NCBI GenBank assembly: GCA_015999765.1
Contig: JAECQR010000003.1
Coordinates: 1 to 64,000, forward strand
Length of the DNA: 64,000 bases
Direction of reading: 5' to 3'
Source: Flavobacteriia bacterium
GTDB lineage: Bacteria; Bacteroidota; Bacteroidia; Flavobacteriales; Weeksellaceae
Part shown: positions 43,563 through 51,760 of the stretch, piece after piece
Position numbering within the stretch: the stretch's first letter is position 1
Layout: each line of letters starts with the position of its first letter
Notes under the pieces: model-generated
What the model was told of the DNA's origin: nothing
Seen by the model: only the letters and a program-made list of their open reading frames with translations
Databases searched by the model: none
Made by a program: the position numbers and the translations under genes

Positions 43563-46500
43563 ATGTTAGACAGAATCATAAGTTTTTCCATAAAAAATAA
43601 GCTGATCATCTTGTTGATGACCTTGGGCTGGATTATTTATGGAATAATAGAACTCAGAAAATTACCTATTGATGCGGTACCCGATATTACCGACAATCAG
43701 GTACAGCTCATCACCTCGTCGCCAAGCCTCGGAGCTCCCGATGTGGAGCGTTTCATCACCTTTCCTTTGGAACAGTCGATGAATAACATTCAGGGCATCA
43801 AACAGATGAGGAGTTTTTCCCGTTTTGGGCTCTCGGTAGTAACTATTGTTTTCGAGGAAGGAGTTGATCTTTATCTTGCAAGACAGCAGGTTTCCGAACG
43901 TTTGCAGAATGTTTCCAAAGACATTCCACGGACGCTCGGTGTTCCGGAGATGGCGCCAATTTCCACAGGTCTTGGCGAAATTTATCAGTACATCATCCGT
44001 CCGAAAACCGGTTACGAACACCGCTATAATGCCATGGAACTCCGCACCATTCAGGACTGGGTGGTGAGAAGACAGCTTTTGGGTACAGAGGGAGTCGCTG
44101 ATGTGGCAAGTTTCGGCGGAAACCTCAAACAGTATGAAGTTGCCGTGAACCCGGCTCAGCTCAAGTCGATGGGCGTAACAATGCAGGAGGTTTTCACGGC
44201 ACTGGAAAACAACAACCAGAATACCGGAGGTGCTTATATTGAGAAAGGTCCTACAATTCTCTACATCAGAACAGAAGGTTTGATGGGCAAAATTAAAGAA
44301 ATTGAAAAAACCGTAGTCAAAAACCTTCCCGACGGAACACCTGTCCTGATTGAAAATATAGGAAAAGTGCAGTACGGAAATGCGATCAGATACGGCGCAA
44401 TGACTTATAACGGAAAAAGGGAAGTGGCCGGTGCGGTGGTGATGATGATGAAAGGCGCCAACTCTAATGACGTGATCGGAAAGGTAAAAACCAGAATCGA
44501 AGAGATCAGGAAAACACTTCCCGAAGGCGTAGTGATTGAACCTTTCCTTGACCGGACAAAAATGGTCAACAATGCCATCAGCACGGTTTCGAAAAACCTG
44601 GTGGAAGGCGCGCTGATCGTTATATTCGTACTGGTCCTATTTCTCGGAAACCTTCGGGCCGGATTTATTGTTTCCTCCGTTATTCCGCTATCTATGCTGT
44701 TTGCGTTCATCATGATGAATATGTTTGGCGTCAGCGGAAACCTGATGAGTTTAGGTGCTTTAGATTTCGGTTTAATTGTGGACGGAGCTGTTATCATTGT
44801 TGAAGCCATTCTTCACCGTCTTCACGGGCCTACACTCCAGAACAGAAGCTTACTTACCACAAAAGAAATGGACGAAACCGTGCAAAGTTCTGCGGGTAAA
44901 ATGATGAATTCCGCTGTGTTCGGACAGATTATTATTCTGATGGTTTATCTTCCGATTCTTACGCTGGAAGGAGTGGAAGGAAAAATGTTTAAACCGATGG
45001 CGCAGACCGTGATTTTTGCACTTTTAGGCGCATTTATCCTGTCTCTGACGTATGTTCCGATGATGAGTGCCCTGTTTCTGTCAAAGAAAATATCGCACAA
45101 AAAGAATTATGCAGACCGGATGATGGAAAAGCTGGAAGCTGCCTATGATAAAATTCTTAAAAAAGTACTAAAATACCAGAATCCATTATTCTTCAGTGTT
45201 ATAGGTCTTTTCTTTGTTTCAGTTTTTATCATGACCAAATTAGGGGGCGAATTTATTCCAACCCTTCCGGAAGGTGATTTTGCTGTGGACACCAGGGTTT
45301 TGCCGGGCAGCAACCTGAAGACTTCTACAGAAGCAGTTTTGAAAAGCCAGCAGATTCTTTTGAACAAATTTCCTGAAATTGAAAAAATTGTAGGAAAAAC
45401 CGGCAGCAGCGAAATCCCTACGGATCCCATGCCGATAGATGCAAGCGACATGATGATCATCCTGAAACCACGTAAAGAATGGACTTCAGCGAAATCATAT
45501 AATGAACTCTCCGAAAAGATGTCTGCGGAACTCAAGAAAAATCTCATCGGCGTAACCTATTCTTTTCAGTATCCGGTTAACATGAGATTTAATGAACTGA
45601 TGACCGGTGCAAGACAGGATGTTGTATGTAAAATTTTTGGTGAAAATTTAGACTCGCTGAAAATTTACGCTGAAAAATTAGGTGAAATTTCCAAGAAGAT
45701 TGATGGTGCAGAAAATATTTATGTGGAACCCATATCCGGAATGCCGCAAATTGTAATCGAATACAACAGGGCCGCACTTTCACAGTACGGACTGAATATT
45801 GGCGACGTAAACAGAATGGTGAACACTGCTTTTGCCGGACAAAGTGCGGGATCTGTTTTCGAAGAGGAGAAAAAGTTCGATCTGGTAGTTCGCTTAGACG
45901 GTGAACTCCGGAAAAATGTTGAGGATGTCAAAAATCTGCTGATTCCGTCGCCTTCGGGCGGGGAAATTCCTTTAAGTGCGGTAGCTAATGTAGAAATAAA
46001 GGAAAGTGTGAACCAGATTCAACGGGAACAGGCTCACCGCAGGATTATTGTGGGTTTCAACGTGAAAGGCCGCGACATAAAATCTACGGTTACAGATTTA
46101 CAGCAGATGGTTGAGAAAGAACTCAAACTTCCTGTGGGTTACACCATTAAATACGGCGGAACTTTCGAGAACCTGCAGCAGGCGCAGAAACGCTTGGGAA
46201 TCGCGGTTCCGGTGAGTCTGGCATTAATTCTCCTTATGCTTTATTTTGCCTTCAGTTCAGTGAAATACGGATTGATAATTTTCACAACAATCCCACTGTC
46301 AGCAATTGGTGGCATACTTTCCCTCTGGCTTCGCGGAATGAATTTCAGTATTTCTGCAGGAGTAGGTTTTATTGCACTTTTTGGTGTTGCGGTACTCAAC
46401 GGAATTGTTTTGATTGCCGAATTCAACCGTCAGAAGGAAATTCATTCAGATCTGAATGAAGTAGTAAGGATCGGCGGAAAAATGAGACTCCGTCCTGTAC

Positions 46501-46709
46501 TGATGACCGCTTTGGTTGCCTCGCTTGGATTTTTACCAATGGCTTTAAGTCAGGGTGAAGGTGCAGAAGTGCAGAGGCCGCTCGCTACGGTAGTGATTGG
46601 CGGTCTTTTGCTGGCTACTTTCCTTACCCTTTTCATTTTGCCAACCGTATATATTTGGTTTGAAAAACATTTCCCACAACGTAAAAAAACGATTAACCTC
46701 GATGAATAA
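43563..46709 (+). CDS. czcA: CzcA/CusA-family RND heavy-metal efflux pump
   Basis: Inner-membrane proton/metal-ion antiporter that expels divalent or monovalent metal ions through a tripartite complex. 1048 residues with twelve transmembrane helices and two large periplasmic loops. Family signatures: DAVPDITDNQVQL near residue 38, the SLGALDFGLIVDGAVIIVEA segment in TM4 with the Asp/Glu relay of divalent-cation (CzcA) pumps, and GVAVLNGIVLI in the second half. The exact metal (Co/Zn/Cd/Ni versus Cu/Ag) cannot be fixed. Gene order here is czcA-czcC-cytochrome b-czcB; the stop overlaps a possible start of czcC. Confidence 0.95.
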   Translation: MLDRIISFSIKNKLIILLMTLGWIIYGIIELRKLPIDAVPDITDNQVQLITSSPSLGAPDVERFITFPLEQSMNNIQGIKQMRSFSRFGLSVVTIVFEEGVDLYLARQQVSERLQNVSKDIPRTLGVPEMAPISTGLGEIYQYIIRPKTGYEHRYNAMELRTIQDWVVRRQLLGTEGVADVASFGGNLKQYEVAVNPAQLKSMGVTMQEVFTALENNNQNTGGAYIEKGPTILYIRTEGLMGKIKEIEKTVVKNLPDGTPVLIENIGKVQYGNAIRYGAMTYNGKREVAGAVVMMMKGANSNDVIGKVKTRIEEIRKTLPEGVVIEPFLDRTKMVNNAISTVSKNLVEGALIVIFVLVLFLGNLRAGFIVSSVIPLSMLFAFIMMNMFGVSGNLMSLGALDFGLIVDGAVIIVEAILHRLHGPTLQNRSLLTTKEMDETVQSSAGKMMNSAVFGQIIILMVYLPILTLEGVEGKMFKPMAQTVIFALLGAFILSLTYVPMMSALFLSKKISHKKNYADRMMEKLEAAYDKILKKVLKYQNPLFFSVIGLFFVSVFIMTKLGGEFIPTLPEGDFAVDTRVLPGSNLKTSTEAVLKSQQILLNKFPEIEKIVGKTGSSEIPTDPMPIDASDMMIILKPRKEWTSAKSYNELSEKMSAELKKNLIGVTYSFQYPVNMRFNELMTGARQDVVCKIFGENLDSLKIYAEKLGEISKKIDGAENIYVEPISGMPQIVIEYNRAALSQYGLNIGDVNRMVNTAFAGQSAGSVFEEEKKFDLVVRLDGELRKNVEDVKNLLIPSPSGGEIPLSAVANVEIKESVNQIQREQAHRRIIVGFNVKGRDIKSTVTDLQQMVEKELKLPVGYTIKYGGTFENLQQAQKRLGIAVPVSLALILLMLYFAFSSVKYGLIIFTTIPLSAIGGILSLWLRGMNFSISAGVGFIALFGVAVLNGIVLIAEFNRQKEIHSDLNEVVRIGGKMRLRPVLMTALVASLGFLPMALSQGEGAEVQRPLATVVIGGLLLATFLTLFILPTVYIWFEKHFPQRKKTINLDE

Positions 46710-46719
46710 TTTTAAAATA

Positions 46720-47934
46720 ATGAAACCTAAATATCTCAGTCTGTTTTTTATAATGTTTTTTCTGAAGGGCTTTTCGCAGACTATAATTTCGTTGGAAAAT
46801 GCCTACGAAAGGGCAATTCAGAATAATTTGAATTTAAAATCGGGACAGCTGAAAGTTGATTATCAGAACAGAATACAAAATTCTGCTGTGGCAATTGATC
46901 CTTTGAATATTAATGCAGAAATCGGACAAATAAATTCGGCGTACGTAGACAATGCTTTTTCTGTAAACCAGGCATTTAGGCTCCCGAAATTCTATAAAAC
47001 CCAGAAACAGGTTTTAACAGAACAGTGGAAAAACGCAATGCTGGGACTGGATGTTCAGAAATGGCAGCTGAAAAGGGAAATTGCTTTGGTTTACAATAAC
47101 CTGAATTATCTGGACGAAAAACAAAAACTTCTGAAAAAAGCCGACAGCATCTATTCAAATTATTACAAAAGGTCTGAACTTAGGCTAAAAGCAGGGGAAA
47201 GCAATATTCTGGAAAAAACCACCGCTGAAGCGTACCGAAGCCAGGCCGAAATTCAGCTCCAAAGTTTGCTGAAGGACTACGAAATTTCACTTCATCAGTT
47301 CAATTATCTGATTAATGATGGTGAAATGTATGAGAATGAAAAAGGGAGTTTTTATCTTTTGAATTTGGATTTTGATGAGAATTTTAGCGGAAACCCTTTA
47401 GTTCTGTCGCAACTCGAGCATCAGAAAAACATCGAAAATGCAAGACTTGAAGCTGAAAAAGCGAAACTTTTGCCGAGTTTCAATCTCGGAATTAATTCCA
47501 CAACGATGAAAGGTACAGGCTCCGATGATAAGTACTATAACGGAACTCACCGTTTCCAGAGCGGTTTGCTGGGTATGGCGCTTCCGGTTTTCAATTCTGC
47601 GCAGAAATCATTGATTGAAGGCCAGAAAATTAACCGGCAGATTGCCGAAAATAATTACGATATCGCTGTTCGTGACTTTAAAAACAGGTACGCAAAAACC
47701 TACGGTGAATACCAGAAACTGAAATCTGAGATCGATTATTATAAAACCAAAGGTTTAAAAAACGCTCAAACCATCCTGTTTACAGCAGATCTACTGTCTA
47801 AAGAAGGTGAAATCAACTATTTGGAATATACCATTTTAGTGAACCAGTCGCTGGATATTCAGAACAAGTATATAGATGCTCAAAACGCTTTGAATGAGAA
47901 AATTATTGAACTGAATAATCTTAAAAATAAATAA
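46720..47934 (+). CDS. czcC: TolC-family outer-membrane efflux protein (CzcC)
   Basis: Outer-membrane channel of the RND complex. ATG at 46720 starts the signal peptide MKPKYLSLFFIMFFLKGFSQ; an ATG at 46702 overlapping the czcA stop by 8 bases is the alternative. The mature protein is mostly long alpha-helices with Gln, Lys and Glu: SLENAYERAIQNNLNLKSGQ, and the second half LEHQKNIENARLEAEKAKLLPSFNLGIN, the usual OEP repeat landmarks. 404 residues is slightly shorter than E. coli TolC, normal for CzcC. It is followed by the cytochrome b gene after 59 bases. Confidence 0.9.
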   Translation: MKPKYLSLFFIMFFLKGFSQTIISLENAYERAIQNNLNLKSGQLKVDYQNRIQNSAVAIDPLNINAEIGQINSAYVDNAFSVNQAFRLPKFYKTQKQVLTEQWKNAMLGLDVQKWQLKREIALVYNNLNYLDEKQKLLKKADSIYSNYYKRSELRLKAGESNILEKTTAEAYRSQAEIQLQSLLKDYEISLHQFNYLINDGEMYENEKGSFYLLNLDFDENFSGNPLVLSQLEHQKNIENARLEAEKAKLLPSFNLGINSTTMKGTGSDDKYYNGTHRFQSGLLGMALPVFNSAQKSLIEGQKINRQIAENNYDIAVRDFKNRYAKTYGEYQKLKSEIDYYKTKGLKNAQTILFTADLLSKEGEINYLEYTILVNQSLDIQNKYIDAQNALNEKIIELNNLKNK

Positions 47935-47993
47935 AGAATTTTTTGTTGCGAAGTTTCAATTAAAACTTCAAAACATAATTTAAAATAAGGGCT

Positions 47994-48560
47994 ATGAAAA
48001 AATTCACAACACTCCACAGGTTCATCCACTGGTTAATCGCAGTTTCAATGCTGGTGCTTTTTGCCACCGGATTTTTAAGAATGTACTGGATGTCAAAAAA
48101 AACCATCACTACCGCAATTTCTGCAGAACTGACTAAAAATAATATTGAACTGCCGCAGGAAAGTGTAATTGGCATCGCGAAAAGCATTATTAACCCAATG
48201 TTCGACTGGCATATCAATTTCGCTTACGTATTGGTCTTCGCATATATTTTAAGAATTATATACCTTTTAGTAAAAGGCGTGAGATATCCTAACCCTTTCT
48301 CCAAATCATCTACGGGGACAGAAAAACTTCAGGGAACTGTTTACAGTATTTTCTATATTTTGTTGGCGGTGCAAATTATCACAGGTTTTGCGCTGATGTG
48401 GGAACTTGCTTCAGAAGAGGCACTTGACAAGGCGGAAGAGATTCACAAATTTGCTGTCTACTGGATGCCTGTATTTGTATTGATGCACTTTACAGGAATT
48501 ACCGTAGCGGAACTCACGAATAAAAAAGGAATTACCTCCAAAATGATTGGCGGAGAATAA
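47994..48560 (+). CDS. Cytochrome b561-like membrane protein in the Czc operon
   Basis: 188 residues with four transmembrane helices of the cytochrome b561/Ni-Fe hydrogenase b-type family. Candidate heme ligands: His8 or His12 in LHRFIHW (start of helix 1), His73 in DWHINFAYV (helix 2), His151 in EEIHKF and His165 in LMHFTG (helix 4). The C-terminal tail TNKKGITSKMIGGE is also common in this family. It sits between czcC and czcB (16-base gap to czcB), so it is co-expressed with the metal pump. It may pass electrons to a periplasmic partner, but none is encoded nearby. Confidence 0.85.
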   Translation: MKKFTTLHRFIHWLIAVSMLVLFATGFLRMYWMSKKTITTAISAELTKNNIELPQESVIGIAKSIINPMFDWHINFAYVLVFAYILRIIYLLVKGVRYPNPFSKSSTGTEKLQGTVYSIFYILLAVQIITGFALMWELASEEALDKAEEIHKFAVYWMPVFVLMHFTGITVAELTNKKGITSKMIGGE

Positions 48561-48576
48561 TTTAAACCATTAAAAA

Positions 48577-49707
48577 ATGAAAAAATCAATTATAGTAATG
48601 CTTTCCGGGGTTCTTTTATTCTCCTGTTCCAAAAAGGAGGAAACTGTAACAGAGGAAACATACGCCATTTCCGGCGACCAAATCACACTGACCGATTTGC
48701 AGAAAAAAACGGCCGCCATTGAGACCACAGCGCTTAATAATGAAAATATTGCCAACAAAATTCTCCTGACCGGACAAATTGATGTGCCGCCAACAGGAAT
48801 GGCAGGTGTTTCTTCTTCCACAGGAGGAATTATAAAAACTGCACGTTTTGTACCGGGAAATTATGTAACCCGCGGTCAAACTTTAGCAGTTGTTGAAAAT
48901 CCGGAGTTGGCGAGACTTCAGCAGGACTATCTTCAGGCAAAATCGAATTTGGGGTATGCGCAGAAAGATTATGATCGCCAGAAATATTTGAATAAATACC
49001 AGGCAAGCTCCGATAAAGTCACCCAGAAAGCGGCTAACGAAACCCAGTCTCAGGGAGCTGCTGTTCGCGGAATTGAATCTCAGTTGCGTTCTTACGGAAT
49101 TAATCCCGGAAGTGTGAGTTCCGGCAATATCAGAAAATCTGTGGCAGTAGTCGCACCGATTTCGGGTTACATTTCAAGAGTAAACGCGACTATTGGCCAG
49201 TATGTTTCTTCCGCCGATGTTTTGTATGAAATTGTAAATAACGGACAAACCCACTTGGCTTTAAAAGTTTTTGAAAAAGATCTGAATAAAATTTCCGTCG
49301 GACAAAAAGTCTATGCGTTTACAAACCAGAACCGAACAAAAAAATTCGCCGCAACGGTGAAATTAATCGGTAAAGATTTTGCTCCGGACCGCAGTGTTCT
49401 TATCCATTGTGACCTGATTGATAAGGATGAAAGCCTTATTCCTGGAACCTTCATGAATGCAGAGATTGAAGTGAATGCTGAAGAAGGATTTGTAATTTCG
49501 GATAATGCAATTATAACATGGGAAGGCAAGCAGTATGTTTTTGAAGAAGTAAAACCCAAAACGTACAAAATGTTTCCTGTAGCGATTGGAAATTCCGAAA
49601 ACGGTTTAACCGAACTGCTGAATTTTGACCGTAAAAATGCCAACAAAACCTTTGTTACCAAGGGCGCATATCATTTGCTGATGGCTCTGAAGAATGTTGA
49701 AGAGTAA
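48577..49707 (+). CDS. czcB: RND efflux periplasmic adaptor (CzcB), lipoprotein
   Basis: Membrane-fusion protein joining pump and outer-membrane channel. The lipobox LLFSC gives acylated Cys17; mature residues begin SKKEE. Then a barrel-sandwich (lipoyl-like) half TGGIIKTARFVPGNYVTRGQTLAVVENPEL, an alpha-helical hairpin (LQQDYLQAKSNLGYAQKDYDRQKYL), the second lipoyl half VVAPISGYISRVNATIGQYV, and a beta-barrel domain ending near the C-terminus (landmarks). No N-terminal His-rich metal domain is present. 376 residues. It ends the operon; the trp leader begins 64 bases later. Confidence 0.93.
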   Translation: MKKSIIVMLSGVLLFSCSKKEETVTEETYAISGDQITLTDLQKKTAAIETTALNNENIANKILLTGQIDVPPTGMAGVSSSTGGIIKTARFVPGNYVTRGQTLAVVENPELARLQQDYLQAKSNLGYAQKDYDRQKYLNKYQASSDKVTQKAANETQSQGAAVRGIESQLRSYGINPGSVSSGNIRKSVAVVAPISGYISRVNATIGQYVSSADVLYEIVNNGQTHLALKVFEKDLNKISVGQKVYAFTNQNRTKKFAATVKLIGKDFAPDRSVLIHCDLIDKDESLIPGTFMNAEIEVNAEEGFVISDNAIITWEGKQYVFEEVKPKTYKMFPVAIGNSENGLTELLNFDRKNANKTFVTKGAYHLLMALKNVEE

Positions 49708-49743
49708 TTTTTTAAGAATTTTTTTTTGATTTTTACTTTTCAG

Positions 49744-49766
49744 TTGGAAAATGATTTCTATATTTG
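49744..49766 (+). promoter_or_regulatory. Promoter of the trp operon
   Basis: The -7 box TATATTTG is at 49759-49766; TTG at 49744-49746 lies 12 bases upstream. Counting from the box, transcription should begin at about 49770-49772, i.e. at the first base of the leader-peptide ATG or within two bases of it. Confidence 0.6.
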
Positions 49767-49771
49767 TCCCA

Positions 49772-49846
49772 ATGAAAACGATCAACAATACAAACTGGTG
49801 GTGGCCTCAAAACTTTCAAAGTCTTGAGCACTGTTCTTTTGTGTAA
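49772..49846 (+). CDS. trpL: trp operon leader peptide with three tandem Trp codons
   Basis: A 24-codon ORF, MKTINNTNWWWPQNFQSLEH and four more residues, then TAA. The three consecutive TGG codons (49796-49804) lie directly ahead of the protector hairpin at 49806-49828. The stop codon lies past antiterminator strand 2 (49816-49825). A ribosome that stalls at the Trp codons would cover the hairpin's first arm and free strand 2, while one that reaches the stop would mask strand 2. That is the layout of ribosome-mediated attenuators of trp operons, and a chance WWW right before such helices upstream of trpE is very unlikely. Confidence 0.9.
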   Translation: MKTINNTNWWWPQNFQSLEHCSFV

Positions 49847-49905
49847 ATATATCCCAACAAAAAAATAAGAAGACTTTGACATTGCGTTAAAGTCTTTTTT
49901 ATTTT
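49806..49905 (+). promoter_or_regulatory. trp attenuator: protector, antiterminator and terminator helices
   Basis: Helix 1:2 (protector) pairs 49806-49813 with 49821-49828, one mismatch. Helix 2:3 (antiterminator) pairs 49816-49825 with 49869-49878, ten perfect base pairs (TCAAAGTCTT with AAGACTTTGA). Helix 3:4 (terminator) pairs 49869-49879 with 49885-49895, eleven pairs including one G-U, loop ATTGC, then T6-A-T5. Helices 1:2 and 2:3 share strand 2, while 2:3 and 3:4 share strand 3, so antitermination excludes the other two. Scarce charged tRNA-Trp would favour 2:3 and read-through into trpE. Confidence 0.88.
49869..49905 (+). terminator. Attenuator terminator upstream of trpE
   Basis: Hairpin of strands 3 and 4 with T-rich tail ending 18 bases before the trpE ATG. 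It is a standard intrinsic terminator, conditional on leader translation. Confidence 0.9.
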
Positions 49906-49923
49906 TAAAATCCAAGCATTACA

Positions 49924-51351
49924 ATGAAATTTAATCAACATATCAAACTGAAAACCACGGTAAAATCTACTTTGAGCGATCTTTTTACGCCCATCGGAAT
50001 TTACCTCAGGCTTCGCGATCAGTTTCGGGATACCATTCTTTTAGAAAGCGCCGGAAACCAGAATACCGATAATAATTTTTCATTTATCGCGGTGAATGCC
50101 ATTGCCGGAATTGAAATCAGAAATTACCAGGAAGCACAGATTAAATTCCCGCTGGAAAGTGCTGAAAAAATTACTATAGAAAAGGAAAAACTTACCGATT
50201 TACTTCAGAATTTTTCAAAGACATTTGAATGTGGGGAACCGAATTTGCCTGTCGGAAAATCCGCGCAGGGATTTTTTGGCTATACTTCTTACGATGCGAT
50301 TCCATTTTTCGAAAACATTAAATTTAAAGAGGTTTCGGAAGAAAACCGAATTCCACTGTTGCGTTACCGTCTTTATCAGTACGTGATTGCCATTAATCAC
50401 CATAATGATGAGATGTTTCTGATTGAAAATAAAATTGAAGGTTTAAAGTCTGAAGCTTCGATCATTGAAAATTTAATCCAGCAAAAAAACGCACCGGTTT
50501 TTCCTTTTGAGAAAATGGGGGAGGAAGAATCAAATTTGACCGATGAAGAATACAGAAATTCAGTTGAGACTGCAAAAAAGCACTGTTTCCGCGGTGATGT
50601 ATTTCAGTTGGTGCTAAGCCGAAGGTTTCAGCAGAAATTTGTAGGAGACGAATTCAATGTTTATCGTGCGTTGCGGAATATCAATCCGTCGCCTTATTTG
50701 TTTTTCTTTGATTATGGAGATTACAAACTGATGGGCTCAAGTCCGGAAAGTCAGCTGATTATTAAAGACCAGAAAGCCATTATTCATCCGATCGCCGGTA
50801 CGTTCAAGCGGACCGGAAACATAGAGGAAGATTTTAAGGCAGCAGAAGAACTCAAAAAAGACGCAAAAGAGAATGCTGAACATACGATGCTTGTGGATTT
50901 AGCACGAAATGATTTAAGCATTCTGGGGAAAAATACAGAAGTTTCCAAACTGAAAGAAATCCAGTTTTTCTCTCACGTCATTCACATGGTTTCGGAAGTG
51001 ACAACCGAAGTTAACCCAGATCAGAATCCTTATGAAATGATTGCGACAACGTTTCCGCAGGGAACCTTAAGTGGTGCTCCAAAATACCGCGCGATGCAGC
51101 TGATCGATGAGTACGAGAAGACGACAAGGAGTTATTATGGCGGCTGTATCGGATTTGTCGGTTTCGACGGAAGCTGCAATCAGGCGATTATGATCCGAAC
51201 ATTTTTAAGCAAAAACAACACGCTGTATTATCAGGCCGGAGCAGGAATCGTTGCGAAATCTTCCGCAGAAAATGAACTCCAGGAAGTAAACAACAAGCTT
51301 GGAGCTCTAAAGAAAGCAATTGTGAAAGCGGAAAAAATTGTTAATTGTTGA
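49924..51351 (+). CDS. trpE: Anthranilate synthase component I
   Basis: Makes anthranilate from chorismate with ammonia delivered by TrpG. 475 residues with the chorismate-binding domain at the C-terminal half: DVFQLVLSRRF, INPSPYLFFFDYG, LMGSSPESQL, HPIAGTFKRTG, ENAEHTMLVDLARNDL, FPQGTLSGAPKYRAMQLIDE and GAGIVAKSSAENELQEV (landmarks). The N-terminal part retains the feedback Trp-site type element LLESAG. The last codons and stop (KIVNC, TGA at 51349) lie inside a heptanucleotide repeat tract, so the extreme C-terminus appears to have been remade by the repeat. Confidence 0.97.
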   Translation: MKFNQHIKLKTTVKSTLSDLFTPIGIYLRLRDQFRDTILLESAGNQNTDNNFSFIAVNAIAGIEIRNYQEAQIKFPLESAEKITIEKEKLTDLLQNFSKTFECGEPNLPVGKSAQGFFGYTSYDAIPFFENIKFKEVSEENRIPLLRYRLYQYVIAINHHNDEMFLIENKIEGLKSEASIIENLIQQKNAPVFPFEKMGEEESNLTDEEYRNSVETAKKHCFRGDVFQLVLSRRFQQKFVGDEFNVYRALRNINPSPYLFFFDYGDYKLMGSSPESQLIIKDQKAIIHPIAGTFKRTGNIEEDFKAAEELKKDAKENAEHTMLVDLARNDLSILGKNTEVSKLKEIQFFSHVIHMVSEVTTEVNPDQNPYEMIATTFPQGTLSGAPKYRAMQLIDEYEKTTRSYYGGCIGFVGFDGSCNQAIMIRTFLSKNNTLYYQAGAGIVAKSSAENELQEVNNKLGALKKAIVKAEKIVNC

Positions 51352-51388
51352 TCGTTGTAAGTTGATGGTTGATCGTTTTCCGTTGAGT
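51337..51388 (+). repeat. Heptanucleotide repeat tract, left flank of the S23-type gene
   Basis: About seven imperfect copies of a 7-base unit (ATTGTTA, ATTGTTG, ATCGTTG, TAAGTTG, ATGGTTG, ATCGTTT, TCCGTTG, in register). It covers the last trpE codons and its stop. The unit (GTTGATN) is the inverse complement of the unit in the right-hand tract at 51784-51804. Confidence 0.75.
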
Positions 51389-51405
51389 GAATTAAATAAA
51401 GAAAT

Positions 51406-51759
51406 ATGGAATATATAAGTCTTGATGTCTGGAAAGAAGCAAGAAAACTTACGAATCTTGTTTACGAGTTAACTAAATCTTATCCAAATGAGGAAATATT
51501 TGGCCTGACAAGTCAAATGAGAAGGAGTGCAGTTTCTGTTCCGTCCAACATTGCAGAAGGTTGTGGAAGAGACACGTCAAAAGAGACAGTACATTTTGTA
51601 TTTATTGCCCGAGGTTCACTATATGAATTATAAACTCAACTTTATATTTCACTCGACCAGAAATATTTAAGCGAAGAACAATTTACAATACACCAAAACC
51701 AGATAATAATTTGCAAAAAATTATTGAATGGATTTATTAATTATTATAGAAATAAGTAA
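51406..51759 (+). pseudogene. Four-helix-bundle (S23/IVP-type) protein gene with in-frame stop
   Basis: 117 codons in one frame, split by TAA at 51631-51633. The first part (75 residues) has the family landmarks VWKEARKLTNLVYELTKSYPNEE, SQMRRSAVSVPSNIAEG and RGSLYEL; after the stop the same frame continues TQLYISLDQKYLSEEQ and KKLLNGFINYY, exactly the rest of the family. The missing residue is Glu in homologues (LYELETQLY), so a single G-to-T change (GAA to TAA) explains it. These 'four helix bundle' proteins also occur inside 23S rRNA intervening sequences. Here the gene lies between trpE and trpG, where it has no metabolic reason to be. The truncated 75-residue product may still be made. 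Confidence 0.88.
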
Positions 51760-51760
51760 A

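Noticed and set aside
47950-47969. Hairpin GAAGTTT/AAACTTC between czcC and the cytochrome gene
   Set aside because: Only 7 A/T-rich pairs and no T run; too weak to call a terminator.
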